A DNA stretch of 5,739 bases, from the NCBI GenBank assembly GCA_002482775.1, contig DLGQ01000006.1:257-5995 (forward strand), given 5' to 3'. The position numbers were made by a program, and so were the translations under genes. The notes beneath the pieces were generated by a model, which was given only the letters and a program-made list of their open reading frames with translations, was not told the DNA's origin and did no database searches. Of the stretch, positions 1 through 5,739 are shown one piece after another. The number at the start of each line of letters is the position of its first letter. The first letter of the stretch is position 1. This DNA comes from Flavobacteriales bacterium UBA7690. Its GTDB lineage: Bacteria; Bacteroidota; Bacteroidia; Flavobacteriales_F; PHOS-HE28.

Positions 1-1
1 A

Positions 2-502
2 CCCAAACTGCTGATCCTGGACGAACCCTTCAGTGGCTTCGACCCGATCAACGCAGAACTGGTACGCACCGAGATCCTCAACCTACGCGACCAGGGGGTG
101 ACCGTGATGCTGAGCACGCACAGCATGCCGAGCGTAGAGGAACTCTGCGACAACATCGGCCTGATCGATCATGCGCGGTTGATGCTGCACGGCAATGTGC
201 AAGAGATCCGGCGGCGCTATGCGGAGAACATCTTCCGCGTGGAATACACCGGTAACCGCGTGGCGCTGGCCAACGCGCTCTCCTTCACCGGCGAGCTCGT
301 GGACTCCAAAGAACAAGGCGACCATGGAACGGCTCGTATACGCCTGGCCAAAGGCAGCAACCTGAACGATGTGCTACGCCAGCTTCTCCCCGCGGTGCAG
401 GTACGTGGCGTGCAGGAAGAGATCCCGCGCATGCACGAGATCTTCATCCGCGTGGTGAGCGAGACCACACCCGAGAACGTGACCGCAGGCATGACCGAAT
501 GA
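2..502 (+). CDS. ABC transporter ATP-binding protein, 3' part (5' end outside window)
   Basis: This is the C-terminal 166 residues of an ABC-type ATPase that would power the membrane permease encoded next. The reading frame is open from base 2, so the gene starts before the window. Residues 3-9 (LLILDEP) are the Walker B motif with the catalytic Glu, SGFDP (11-15) is the D-loop, and STH (38-40) carries the switch-loop His. Walker A and the ABC signature must lie upstream. From about residue 66 the sequence looks like the DUF4162-type C-terminal extension common in exporter ATPases, ending in the usual 'MHEIFIRVV' (144-152). The stop codon TGA is at 500-502, and an 8-bp-period repeat begins one base later. 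The pairing with an ABC-2 permease suggests a NatA-like exporter subunit. The substrate cannot be told from the sequence. Confidence 0.95.
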   Translation, partial: PKLLILDEPFSGFDPINAELVRTEILNLRDQGVTVMLSTHSMPSVEELCDNIGLIDHARLMLHGNVQEIRRRYAENIFRVEYTGNRVALANALSFTGELVDSKEQGDHGTARIRLAKGSNLNDVLRQLLPAVQVRGVQEEIPRMHEIFIRVVSETTPENVTAGMTE

Positions 503-503
503 A

Positions 504-597
504 CATGTGCCCATTTGACCATGCGAACATGTGCCCATGCGGCGCCAAGACAACTTACATCCATGCCCACATGGGCAAATGACCACATGAGCACATG
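504..597. repeat. Inverted octamer array filling the ATPase-permease gap
   Basis: CAT occurs at 504, 512, 520, 528 and 536, exactly 8 bp apart. After a 22-bp spacer (540-561), ATG occurs at 563, 571, 579, 587 and 595, again exactly 8 bp apart. The two 36-bp arms (504-539 and 562-597) are imperfect inverted copies: 26 of 36 positions match when one is reverse-complemented, and every octamer keeps CAT plus a G at its sixth base. The octamer consensus is CATKTGNN, with CATGTGCC the commonest form. The array starts one base after the ATPase stop codon, and its last ATG (595-597) is the permease start codon. It could fold as a long imperfect hairpin in the mRNA. Function is unknown. Confidence 0.85.
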
Positions 598-1914
598 CAG
601 AAAATAAAGCTCATCATCTGGCGCGAGTTCATCACCCGCGTGCGCAAACCCAGCTTCCTGATCATGACGATCCTGGGGCCGGTGCTCATCGCCGGTGGAT
701 TGCTGCTCACCGCCTTCATCGCTTCGCAGGAAGCCACCATCCACAACGTGCTGGTGATCGACAAGGAAGGTGTGATCGGCACACCGCTGAAGGACACCGA
801 GAGCGTGAAGTTCTACCTCGACGGTCAGGAATGGACGGATAGCACGTTCCAGGCCAGCCCATACACCGTGCGCGTGAACCTGCTTCCCGGTGTGCTCATC
901 ACCCCACAAGCGGACCTGTATTACAAGAAGTTGCCGAGCGAATTCGCCATGGCCACGATCCGCAACGAATTGGAGAAAGCCATTGAGCTGGCCAAGCTGC
1001 GCGACGAAGGCATCGACAAGGAAGCGTATGACCGGGTGCGGAAACCCTTCGACCTGAAGACCTTCGACATCGAAGAAGTAGGCACACAGTCGTTCGCCAA
1101 GGAACGCGCGCTGATCGGTTTCTTCTTCGGCTACTTCATGTTCATCTTCATCTTCATGTACGGGGTACAGGTGATGCGCGGCGTGATGGAAGAAAAGCAG
1201 AACCGCGTGGTGGAAGTGCTCATCAGCAGCGTGAAGCCGTTCCAGTTGATGATGGGCAAGATCATCGGTATCGCCTGTGTCGGGTTGATCCAGTTCGTGC
1301 TGTGGATCATCATCACCACCACGATGGTGGGTGTTGGTACGGCCATCCTTGCCGCCGATAAGTTCGATCCGAAACAACTCGCCGAACAAGGGATGACCGC
1401 TGAGATGCAAGCCCAGCTGGAGCAGGCCCAAGGCGGAAAGGCAGCAAGCTTCGACGAGAGCCAGATCATGGATGTGGTCGAACAGATCAATATCCCGCTC
1501 GTGCTCGCCGTGTTCATCTTCTACTTCATCTGCGGGTACCTGCTCTACAGTTCACTGCTCGCTGCCATCGGCTCGGCGGTGGATAGCGAAACCGACACAC
1601 AGCAGTTCATGTTCCCGGTAACGATCCCCATGGTGGTCGCCATCATCATCGCCCAGATGGCGGTGTACAATCCGGAAAGCCCCGCAGTGTTGTGGTGCAG
1701 CTTGATCCCCTTCACCAGCCCGATCGTGATGATGGTGCGTGTGGCCATGGGCAGTGCCCCGATGTGGCAACTCGCGTTGAGCATGCTGCTCCTGATCGGC
1801 ACGTTCATCTTCACCACCTGGGTGGCGGGCCGCATCTATCGCACGGGCATCCTCATGTACGGCAAGAAGGTGAGCTGGAAGGAAATGGGGAAATGGCTGT
1901 TCTATAAAGGCTGA
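595..1914 (+). CDS. ABC-2 type permease, NatB family
   Basis: This 439-residue integral membrane protein is the probable transmembrane subunit of an ABC exporter working with the ATPase encoded just upstream. The N-terminus has 'WREFITRVRKPSFLIMTILGP' (split here as WREFITRVRK at 9-18 and PSFLIMTILGP at 19-29), leading into a first membrane segment at about 21-43. A large, probably extracytoplasmic domain follows (about 45-170). Further hydrophobic segments lie near 174-195, 222-252, 300-326, 338-357, 362-383 and 391-412. Residues 197-225 carry the NatB/ABC2_membrane_3 hallmark: the EEKQNR block (199-204), EVLISS (207-212) and GKIIG (221-225). A hydrophilic stretch rich in Gln, Glu and Ala (about 255-295) separates two membrane segments. 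The start at 595 gives a normal N-terminus for the family, and that ATG is the last unit of the upstream octamer array. The transported substrate is unknown. Length is typical. Confidence 0.95.
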   Translation: MQKIKLIIWREFITRVRKPSFLIMTILGPVLIAGGLLLTAFIASQEATIHNVLVIDKEGVIGTPLKDTESVKFYLDGQEWTDSTFQASPYTVRVNLLPGVLITPQADLYYKKLPSEFAMATIRNELEKAIELAKLRDEGIDKEAYDRVRKPFDLKTFDIEEVGTQSFAKERALIGFFFGYFMFIFIFMYGVQVMRGVMEEKQNRVVEVLISSVKPFQLMMGKIIGIACVGLIQFVLWIIITTTMVGVGTAILAADKFDPKQLAEQGMTAEMQAQLEQAQGGKAASFDESQIMDVVEQINIPLVLAVFIFYFICGYLLYSSLLAAIGSAVDSETDTQQFMFPVTIPMVVAIIIAQMAVYNPESPAVLWCSLIPFTSPIVMMVRVAMGSAPMWQLALSMLLLIGTFIFTTWVAGRIYRTGILMYGKKVSWKEMGKWLFYKG

Positions 1915-1918
1915 GGGA

Positions 1919-1954
1919 CATGTGCCCATGTGAACATTTGAGCATGTGCCCATG
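1919..1954. repeat. Second octamer array, left arm (permease-Ppx gap)
   Basis: CAT occurs at 1919, 1927, 1935, 1943 and 1951, exactly 8 bp apart, beginning four bases after the permease stop codon ends. Aligned without gaps to the left arm of the first array (504-539), 31 of 36 bases agree. The first and fourth octamers (CATGTGCC) and the final CATG are identical in both. Bases 1918-1931 can also form a small 5-bp stem with a 4-base loop. A matching right arm is mostly lost: in the 8-bp phase that ends at 2000, only 1976 (ATG) and 2000 (ATG) are intact, with TTG at 1992. The 9-base string CCACATGGG at 1996-2004 is shared with 567-575 in the first array's right arm. Confidence 0.8.
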
Positions 1955-1999
1955 GAATGCGCAGCTGGGCTGAACATGATGGCGCGATCGCTTGTCCAC

Positions 2000-2935
2000 A
2001 TGGGTACTCATAGCGCCCGCGCTGCCATCATCGATCTGGGGACGAACACCTTCAACTTGCTGGTGTATGAGCGCGATGCATCGAACGGCCTTCGCATCGT
2101 ACACAGTGAAGAACGGCCGGTATTTCTAGGACGTGGCGGCATAGAGAAAGGCATGATCGCTGCAGATGCGTTGGAACGCGGCATCAGAACCTTGCATGAC
2201 TTCCGGGCCATCGCACACGAACATGCTGTGGACCACATCATCGGCTTCGGGACTTCAGCCCTTCGCAACGCGCGCAACGCTTCCCATTTCGTGGAACGGG
2301 CGCAACGCGAATCGGGCATCGCCATCACCATCATTCCCGGCGAACAAGAGGCCGAGCTGATCTTGGCGGGTGTACGGCAAGCGGTGACCTTCAGCAGCAA
2401 ACCAGCACTGGTCATGGATATCGGTGGCGGCAGCATCGAATTCATCCTGGCCACCAACAAGGCGTTGATGTGGAAACGCAGTTTCGAACTGGGCGCCACA
2501 CGGCTGCGCGAACGGATCCCGATCAGCGATCCGATCACCGTGGAGGAAGAAGCACGCATCGCCGCGCACCTCGACGATCGCCTGGAGCCGCTCTATGCGA
2601 TCATCGATCGGCACGAGCCGCATGTGCTCATCGGTAGTGCCGGCAGTTTCGACAGCATCGCGGCGTTGATCAGTGCCGAACGTGCTACGGAGCTGATGCC
2701 GGATCAACGTGACATGGAGTTCAGCTCGCTGGAATTCGATGCACTGAAAGAACGCCTGTTGCGCATGGACCGGACAGCCCGCGTTCTTCAGCCGGGTCTG
2801 CCGGAGTATCGAGTGGACACGCTCCCCTACGCCCTCATCGCGATCGACCGTGTGCTTTCAGCAGGTGGTATCCGCGACATGCACTGGAGCAAGTATGCGC
2901 TGAAGGAAGGTGCCGCAGTTGCCAACCCCGCCTAG
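2000..2935 (+). CDS. Ppx/GppA-family phosphatase (exopolyphosphatase-like)
   Basis: This 311-residue protein belongs to the ASKHA-fold Ppx/GppA family, whose members release phosphate from polyphosphate or from pppGpp. Numbering from ATG 2000, IIDLGTNTFNLL (10-21) is the first phosphate-binding motif, GTSALRNARN (84-93) a conserved block, IPGEQEAEL (112-120) holds the family's catalytic Glu region, DIGGGSIEF (140-148) is the second phosphate motif, and GSAGSFDSIA (212-221) matches the later GxAGT-type motif. The C-terminus (ALKEG, 300-304) resembles the usual 'LREG'. The protein is short, so it lacks the HD-like C-terminal domain of E. coli Ppx and GppA and is like the two-domain forms. An in-frame extension to GTG 1946 exists (ATGs at 1952, 1976 and 1979), but it reads through the octamer repeat. 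ATG 2000 puts the phosphate motif at a normal distance from the start. Whether the substrate is polyphosphate or pppGpp is not decided by sequence. Confidence 0.92.
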   Translation: MGTHSARAAIIDLGTNTFNLLVYERDASNGLRIVHSEERPVFLGRGGIEKGMIAADALERGIRTLHDFRAIAHEHAVDHIIGFGTSALRNARNASHFVERAQRESGIAITIIPGEQEAELILAGVRQAVTFSSKPALVMDIGGGSIEFILATNKALMWKRSFELGATRLRERIPISDPITVEEEARIAAHLDDRLEPLYAIIDRHEPHVLIGSAGSFDSIAALISAERATELMPDQRDMEFSSLEFDALKERLLRMDRTARVLQPGLPEYRVDTLPYALIAIDRVLSAGGIRDMHWSKYALKEGAAVANPA

Positions 2936-3019
2936 GGAATTCCATCAGCCACTATCTTGCCCCTCGTGAAGAACGCGTTGTGGCACCGCGTCCTGCGCTC
3001 TCTCCCGGAGCCAGGTGCC

Positions 3020-3931
3020 ATGGGAAGGAACGACCGCTCGTCGTATTCCCATGCCAAGCGCTTGCTTGCTGCCCGCATCACCTTGGGCCGTGCGCTGAAA
3101 GATGCTTTGTTCATCGCTGTCGGTGTGTTCTCCGCAGCGTTCGGTCTGGAAGGATTCTTATTGCCCAATGGCTTTCTGGACGGCGGTGCTACGGGGATCG
3201 CACTGCTGGTCGCACGGCTCACGGACCTCCCCTTCCCACTGCTGTTGGTCTTGATCAACCTTCCCTTCCTGGCCATCGCATTCAAGTTGGCTGGCCGCTC
3301 CTTCGCGCTCCGTGGATCAGCTTCCATCCTCGCCCTCGCGCTGGTGACCACGCTTGTCCATTTCCCAAACATGACGCACGACCGTTTGCTGGTCTCCGTC
3401 TTCGGCGGGTTCTTCCTCGGGGCAGGCATCGGTCTGGCCATGCGCGGCGGTAGTGTGTTGGATGGCACGGAGGTGCTGGCACTCGCGCTTGGCCGGAAGA
3501 TCGGCATCAGCATCGGCGACGTGATCATGGTGATGAACGTGGCCATCTTCGGTGTGGCGGCTTGGCTCATCGACCTGGAAACAGCGATGTACGCGATGAT
3601 CACCTACCTCGCTGCAAGCAAGACGTTGGACCTGGTGGTGGAAGGCATCGAGGAGTACACGGGCATCACCATCATCAGTCCGCACCACGCGGAGATCCGC
3701 CATATGATCGCGAACGAGATGGGCAGAGGGTTGACCGTCTACAGCGGCAAGCGCGGTTTCACCAAAGGCATGGGGGCGCATGAAGTGGACATTCTCTACT
3801 GCGTGCTGACGCGCTTGGAGATCGGACGCTTCCTGACCGAAGTGGACAAGATCGACCCGAACGCATTCATCACCATGAGCCCGGTGAAGGACGTCCGTGG
3901 CGGGATCATGCTGAAACGCCGAGGGCACTAA
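3020..3931 (+). CDS. YitT family membrane protein (YitT_membrane + DUF2179)
   Basis: This 303-residue protein has the two-part YitT layout. The N-terminal membrane part (about 29-205) has hydrophobic segments near 29-48, 55-68, 72-91, 100-115, 123-143, 164-186 and 189-205. It includes the family blocks LPNGFLDGGATGIALL (48-63) and the Gly-rich GLAMRGGSVLDGTEV (138-152), where many relatives have 'GGSTGGTD'. The soluble C-terminal DUF2179 domain (about 216-300) shows GRGLTVYSGKRGFTKG (235-250), a hydrophobic strand around 257-264, and DPNAFITM (279-286) followed by VRGG (292-295). Members are inner-membrane proteins, and I know of no firmly established transport substrate for this version. I chose ATG 3020. 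The frame is also open to GTG 2966 and TTG 2957, which would add 18 or 21 polar residues without family resemblance. It lies 84 bp after the Ppx/GppA stop in the same direction. Confidence 0.9.
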   Translation: MGRNDRSSYSHAKRLLAARITLGRALKDALFIAVGVFSAAFGLEGFLLPNGFLDGGATGIALLVARLTDLPFPLLLVLINLPFLAIAFKLAGRSFALRGSASILALALVTTLVHFPNMTHDRLLVSVFGGFFLGAGIGLAMRGGSVLDGTEVLALALGRKIGISIGDVIMVMNVAIFGVAAWLIDLETAMYAMITYLAASKTLDLVVEGIEEYTGITIISPHHAEIRHMIANEMGRGLTVYSGKRGFTKGMGAHEVDILYCVLTRLEIGRFLTEVDKIDPNAFITMSPVKDVRGGIMLKRRGH

Positions 3932-3940
3932 CTGATCGCA

Positions 3941-5347
3941 TCACGGCAACTGTTGCGTGCGCACGGCCGTAGGCACCGTTCCCCCGATGGTCTGCAGGAT
4001 GATGTCGCGATCGTTGTTGGCACCGGTGTATTTCACCACACCATCCAAGTTCACATCAGAGGTGCTGTAAACACCATTCACCGTGTTCGTAGGGTTCGCA
4101 CCACCAATGGCCGACAGGATGGCATCGCGATCATTAGCGCTACCGACGTACTTCACCAGACCATCGCCATTCACATCGCCAGGCCATAACCTACGTGATG
4201 GGGAGACTACGAACCAATCACCATAAAGACCGGTGTATAGGTTCTGCGTATCGATCAACGTGACCGGCACGCCCAACTGGAACGGAAAGGTCATGACCCC
4301 CAAGTGGTTCCTGTGCCGTATCACTATGCGGTATTCGCCGGGTAACATGTCCGGGAAGTTGATGAATACATCCCCATCCAGATCCGCAACGATCCAATTA
4401 CGTTGAAGCAATGCAGGCCGCGATCGAAGTATGGTATAGGGTGCGGTCGCAGAACGTAGCTCCACGATCACCCAATCCACCACGGCGTTCTGGCCGGTGA
4501 CCGCAAGCGTTGACGCCGTGGTACTTCCCGATCCGGTATATCCGGTATGCACATATCCGGCTGCCACATAGGGATCGGTCAATGGAACGAGGCCAGAGGT
4601 CCGCAGCGCATCACTCATCAGCCCGGCGGTGGTGGCCACACCGCCAAGCATTACACGCAGGGCAACATTCACCCCCGGATTACCCGGCGTTGGCACCCAT
4701 ATCTCCGTAGCAAAATTGCTCCGCCAGCAATCCACCGATGGATAGAAGTCCGAGCCGGGTGGACAAGGAACCTCACCGGTGATCTCCACCACATACCGAC
4801 CGGATGGCAAGAGTGCATTGTAGGTCCAGTATCCGGTGGTTGGCTGTTCCGTCCACGCCGCGCCCACCAACCCGGTATCGAACACCTCATAGGTCTCTGG
4901 ATGGCGTATGGTGTAGGTGAGTTCTTGCGGCGCGCAAGCCACAGAGGCACTGGTCCACGTGATCTGCGCGGTACCTGTATTACCGTTCACGGCATACACG
5001 ATGCTTTCATCACTGGTTCCGAACCGATGGGGTACGTCCGGCGTAAGCGACACTTGGGCAACACAGTCCAGCGCATCGGTAACCGTGATATGCATAGCAA
5101 AGGTGCTTCCAACCTCGAATACCTCGGCCCCATCGGATAGATCGGAAACGGTGGTCCATTCGCCGGAAAAATTCAAGGAGGTTATGGTGATCTGATAGGG
5201 CGCTGTTCCATCGGTGATGTGCCACTGCACTCCGGCACTGAAGCAGGCCGCTTCGTACGTACCTGTAACCTCCATGGTACACTGCGGTAGCACATGCATG
5301 GAATGCAGGAAAGCAAAGCACGTAGCTAGGGTATTGAACTTGGTCAT
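3941..5347 (-). CDS. Putative secreted protein with SprB/Ig-like N-terminus and C-terminal double dockerin-like repeat
   Basis: This 468-residue protein is probably exported. Residues 1 to about 22 form a short hydrophobic leader after a Lys, a plausible but weak signal peptide; the LPQC at 20-23 does not fit a lipobox. Residues about 24-105 resemble an SprB-repeat or PKD/Ig-like module (GTAPY at 47-51, VTDALDC at 89-95). A middle region (about 225-345) contains DALRTSGLVPLTDPY (246-260), DWVIVEL (291-297) and RHRNHLGVMT (344-353), blocks I recall from Bacteroidota secreted proteins labelled hemagglutinin-like. The end holds two 40-residue-spaced units starting DVNGDG (391) and DVNLDG (431), each followed by NDRD and IL. 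The protein ends in RTQQLP. Its start overlaps the stop of the upstream paralogue by four bases (ATGA), suggesting translational coupling. No enzymatic motif is visible, and function is unknown. Whether the C-terminal module attaches the protein to the surface or serves a type IX system is not shown by the sequence. Confidence 0.88.
   Translation of the reverse strand: MTKFNTLATCFAFLHSMHVLPQCTMEVTGTYEAACFSAGVQWHITDGTAPYQITITSLNFSGEWTTVSDLSDGAEVFEVGSTFAMHITVTDALDCVAQVSLTPDVPHRFGTSDESIVYAVNGNTGTAQITWTSASVACAPQELTYTIRHPETYEVFDTGLVGAAWTEQPTTGYWTYNALLPSGRYVVEITGEVPCPPGSDFYPSVDCWRSNFATEIWVPTPGNPGVNVALRVMLGGVATTAGLMSDALRTSGLVPLTDPYVAAGYVHTGYTGSGSTTASTLAVTGQNAVVDWVIVELRSATAPYTILRSRPALLQRNWIVADLDGDVFINFPDMLPGEYRIVIRHRNHLGVMTFPFQLGVPVTLIDTQNLYTGLYGDWFVVSPSRRLWPGDVNGDGLVKYVGSANDRDAILSAIGGANPTNTVNGVYSTSDVNLDGVVKYTGANNDRDIILQTIGGTVPTAVRTQQLP
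3944..4177 (-). repeat. Two 40-residue dockerin-like units encoded at the 3' end of the secreted-protein gene
   Basis: Protein residues 391-430 (bases 4058-4177) and 431-468 (bases 3944-4057) are tandem copies. The shared pattern is D-V-N-x-D-G-x-V-K-Y-x-G-x-x-N-D-R-D-x-I-L followed by IGG and PT. The D-x-N-x-D-G start is that of an EF-hand or dockerin calcium loop. The acidic residue expected at loop position 12 is replaced by Gly, and a later NDRD four to six residues further on could take its place. Calcium binding is an inference. Confidence 0.75.
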
Positions 5348-5739
5348 GGCAGCTGTTGTGTGCGGACCGCCGTAGGCACCGTTCCCCCGATCGCTTGCAG
5401 GATCACATCACGATCATTGCCCGTTCCGGTGTACATGATGTTGCCGTTCAGGTTCACATCACGGTTGTCGTAAACGTTGTTCACGATGTTGGTCGGCACC
5501 GTTCCGCCGATACCCTGAAGTACGATATCGCGATCATTGAAGGAACCGGTGTACTTCGCTACACCATCGCCATTCGTATCACCAGGCCAAAGCACCATGC
5601 TTCCACCCACGGTGTTGCGCGCGTTGGTACCATAGGTCGCTGTGGCAGCTAGGGTGAAGTCCACCACCGTCGTGGTCGTGGTCAACGTGCGGGCCGTGGA
5701 GGTCATCACACCAAGGTGGTTCCTGTGGCGTACAGCGAT
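5344..5739 (-). CDS. Paralogous secreted protein, C-terminal part (5' end outside window)
   Basis: This is the last 131 residues of a larger protein. The frame is open to the window edge, and the first ten residues in the window (IAVRHRNHLG) match RHRNHLGVMT in the neighbouring gene, so an apparent start at 5709 lies inside a conserved block and is not the real start. A Thr-rich stretch (residues 18-24) and a VVDF block follow. The end has two 40-residue-spaced units beginning DTNGDG (54) and DVNLNG (94), each with NDRD. The last 15 residues (IGGTVPTAVRTQQLP) are identical to those of the downstream protein. The second unit has Asn for Asp at its fifth loop position and IMY where most copies have VKY. 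The TGA stop (5344-5346) overlaps the next gene's ATG (5345-5347). Most likely a secreted or surface protein of the same family; function is unknown. Confidence 0.85.
   Translation of the reverse strand: MAVRHRNHLGVMTSTARTLTTTTTVVDFTLAATATYGTNARNTVGGSMVLWPGDTNGDGVAKYTGSFNDRDIVLQGIGGTVPTNIVNNVYDNRDVNLNGNIMYTGTGNDRDVILQAIGGTVPTAVRTQQLP
5347..5580 (-). repeat. Two dockerin-like units encoded in the partial paralogue
   Basis: Bases 5461-5580 encode the first unit (from DTNGDG) and 5347-5460 the second (from DVNLNG), with the same 40-residue period as at 3944-4177. This gives four copies of the unit in the window, in two adjacent genes. The 23 bases at 5369-5391 are identical to 3966-3988, covering the codons for IGGTVPTA, whereas surrounding codons often differ synonymously. 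Confidence 0.75.

Noticed and set aside
504..597. CRISPR-like array
   Set aside because: The units are 8 bp with no unique spacers, and the two halves are in opposite orientation.
217..1431. 404-residue open frame on the minus strand
   Set aside because: It lies antisense to two well-supported genes, spans their junction including the repeat array, and its product is an unnatural His/Asp/Glu-rich sequence. It is explained by codon bias of the plus-strand genes.
2008..2559. 183-residue open frame on the minus strand opposite the Ppx/GppA gene
   Set aside because: It is an antisense shadow of a gene with all family motifs intact.
2919..2959. Possible Bacteroidota-type promoter before the YitT gene (TTG at 2919, TATCTTG at 2953)
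   Set aside because: The -7-like element is imperfect and the 31-bp spacing to the TTG is too long for the usual arrangement.
2932..3603. 223-residue open frame on the minus strand opposite the YitT gene
   Set aside because: The Ser/Pro/Arg/Met-rich product has no domain-like pattern, and the opposite strand has clear YitT family motifs.
3956..3965. Perfect 10-bp palindrome CGTGCGCACG near the convergent stops, considered as a terminator
   Set aside because: It has no loop and no T-run, and it lies inside the coding region for the conserved C-terminus.
4531..4560. Short TATCCGG repeats considered as another intergenic-type array
   Set aside because: They lie within the secreted-protein gene and simply encode its Gly-Tyr-rich stretch (residues 264-272), with no fixed period.
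4547..5140. 197-residue plus-strand open frame
   Set aside because: It is antisense to the secreted-protein gene, whose signal-like N-terminus, conserved blocks and C-terminal repeats match its paralogue.

Overview
The window looks like chromosomal DNA from a fairly GC-rich (roughly 55-60% by eye) member of the Bacteroidota, most likely a Flavobacteriales-type lineage. The evidence is the style of the ABC-2 permease and of the short Ppx/GppA and YitT proteins, the absence of clear Shine-Dalgarno sequences before the starts, and secreted proteins ending in a tandem Asp/Asn-rich 'DxNxDG...NDRD' module that I know from memory in this phylum. The placement is an inference. No rRNA, tRNA, CRISPR, integrase or transposase is visible.

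Layout. Positions 2-3931 carry four co-directional plus-strand genes: the 3' part of an ABC transporter ATPase, its NatB-type ABC-2 permease, a short Ppx/GppA-family phosphatase, and a YitT/DUF2179 membrane protein. Positions 3941-5739 carry two minus-strand genes: a complete 468-residue putative secreted protein and, upstream of it, the 3' end of a paralogue that runs off the window. These two overlap by four bases (ATGA). The two blocks converge with only 9 bp between stop codons. No gene-free stretch exceeds about 100 bp.

How the genes relate. ATPase and permease should form one exporter. The phosphatase and YitT protein follow in the same direction with short gaps and may share its transcript, but no functional link is evident. 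The two minus-strand proteins share the same C-terminal region, including a 40-residue repeat that resembles a dockerin calcium loop with about four extra residues. They are probably surface or secreted proteins.

The most unusual structure lies between genes. The ATPase-permease gap (503-594) is filled by an array in which CAT recurs exactly every 8 bp five times, then a 22-bp spacer, then ATG exactly every 8 bp five times, so the array is an imperfect inverted repeat. Its last ATG is the start codon of the permease. A second copy follows the permease stop codon (1919-1954, 31 of 36 bases identical to the first left arm), with a decayed right arm whose last in-phase ATG (2000) is the best start for the Ppx/GppA gene.
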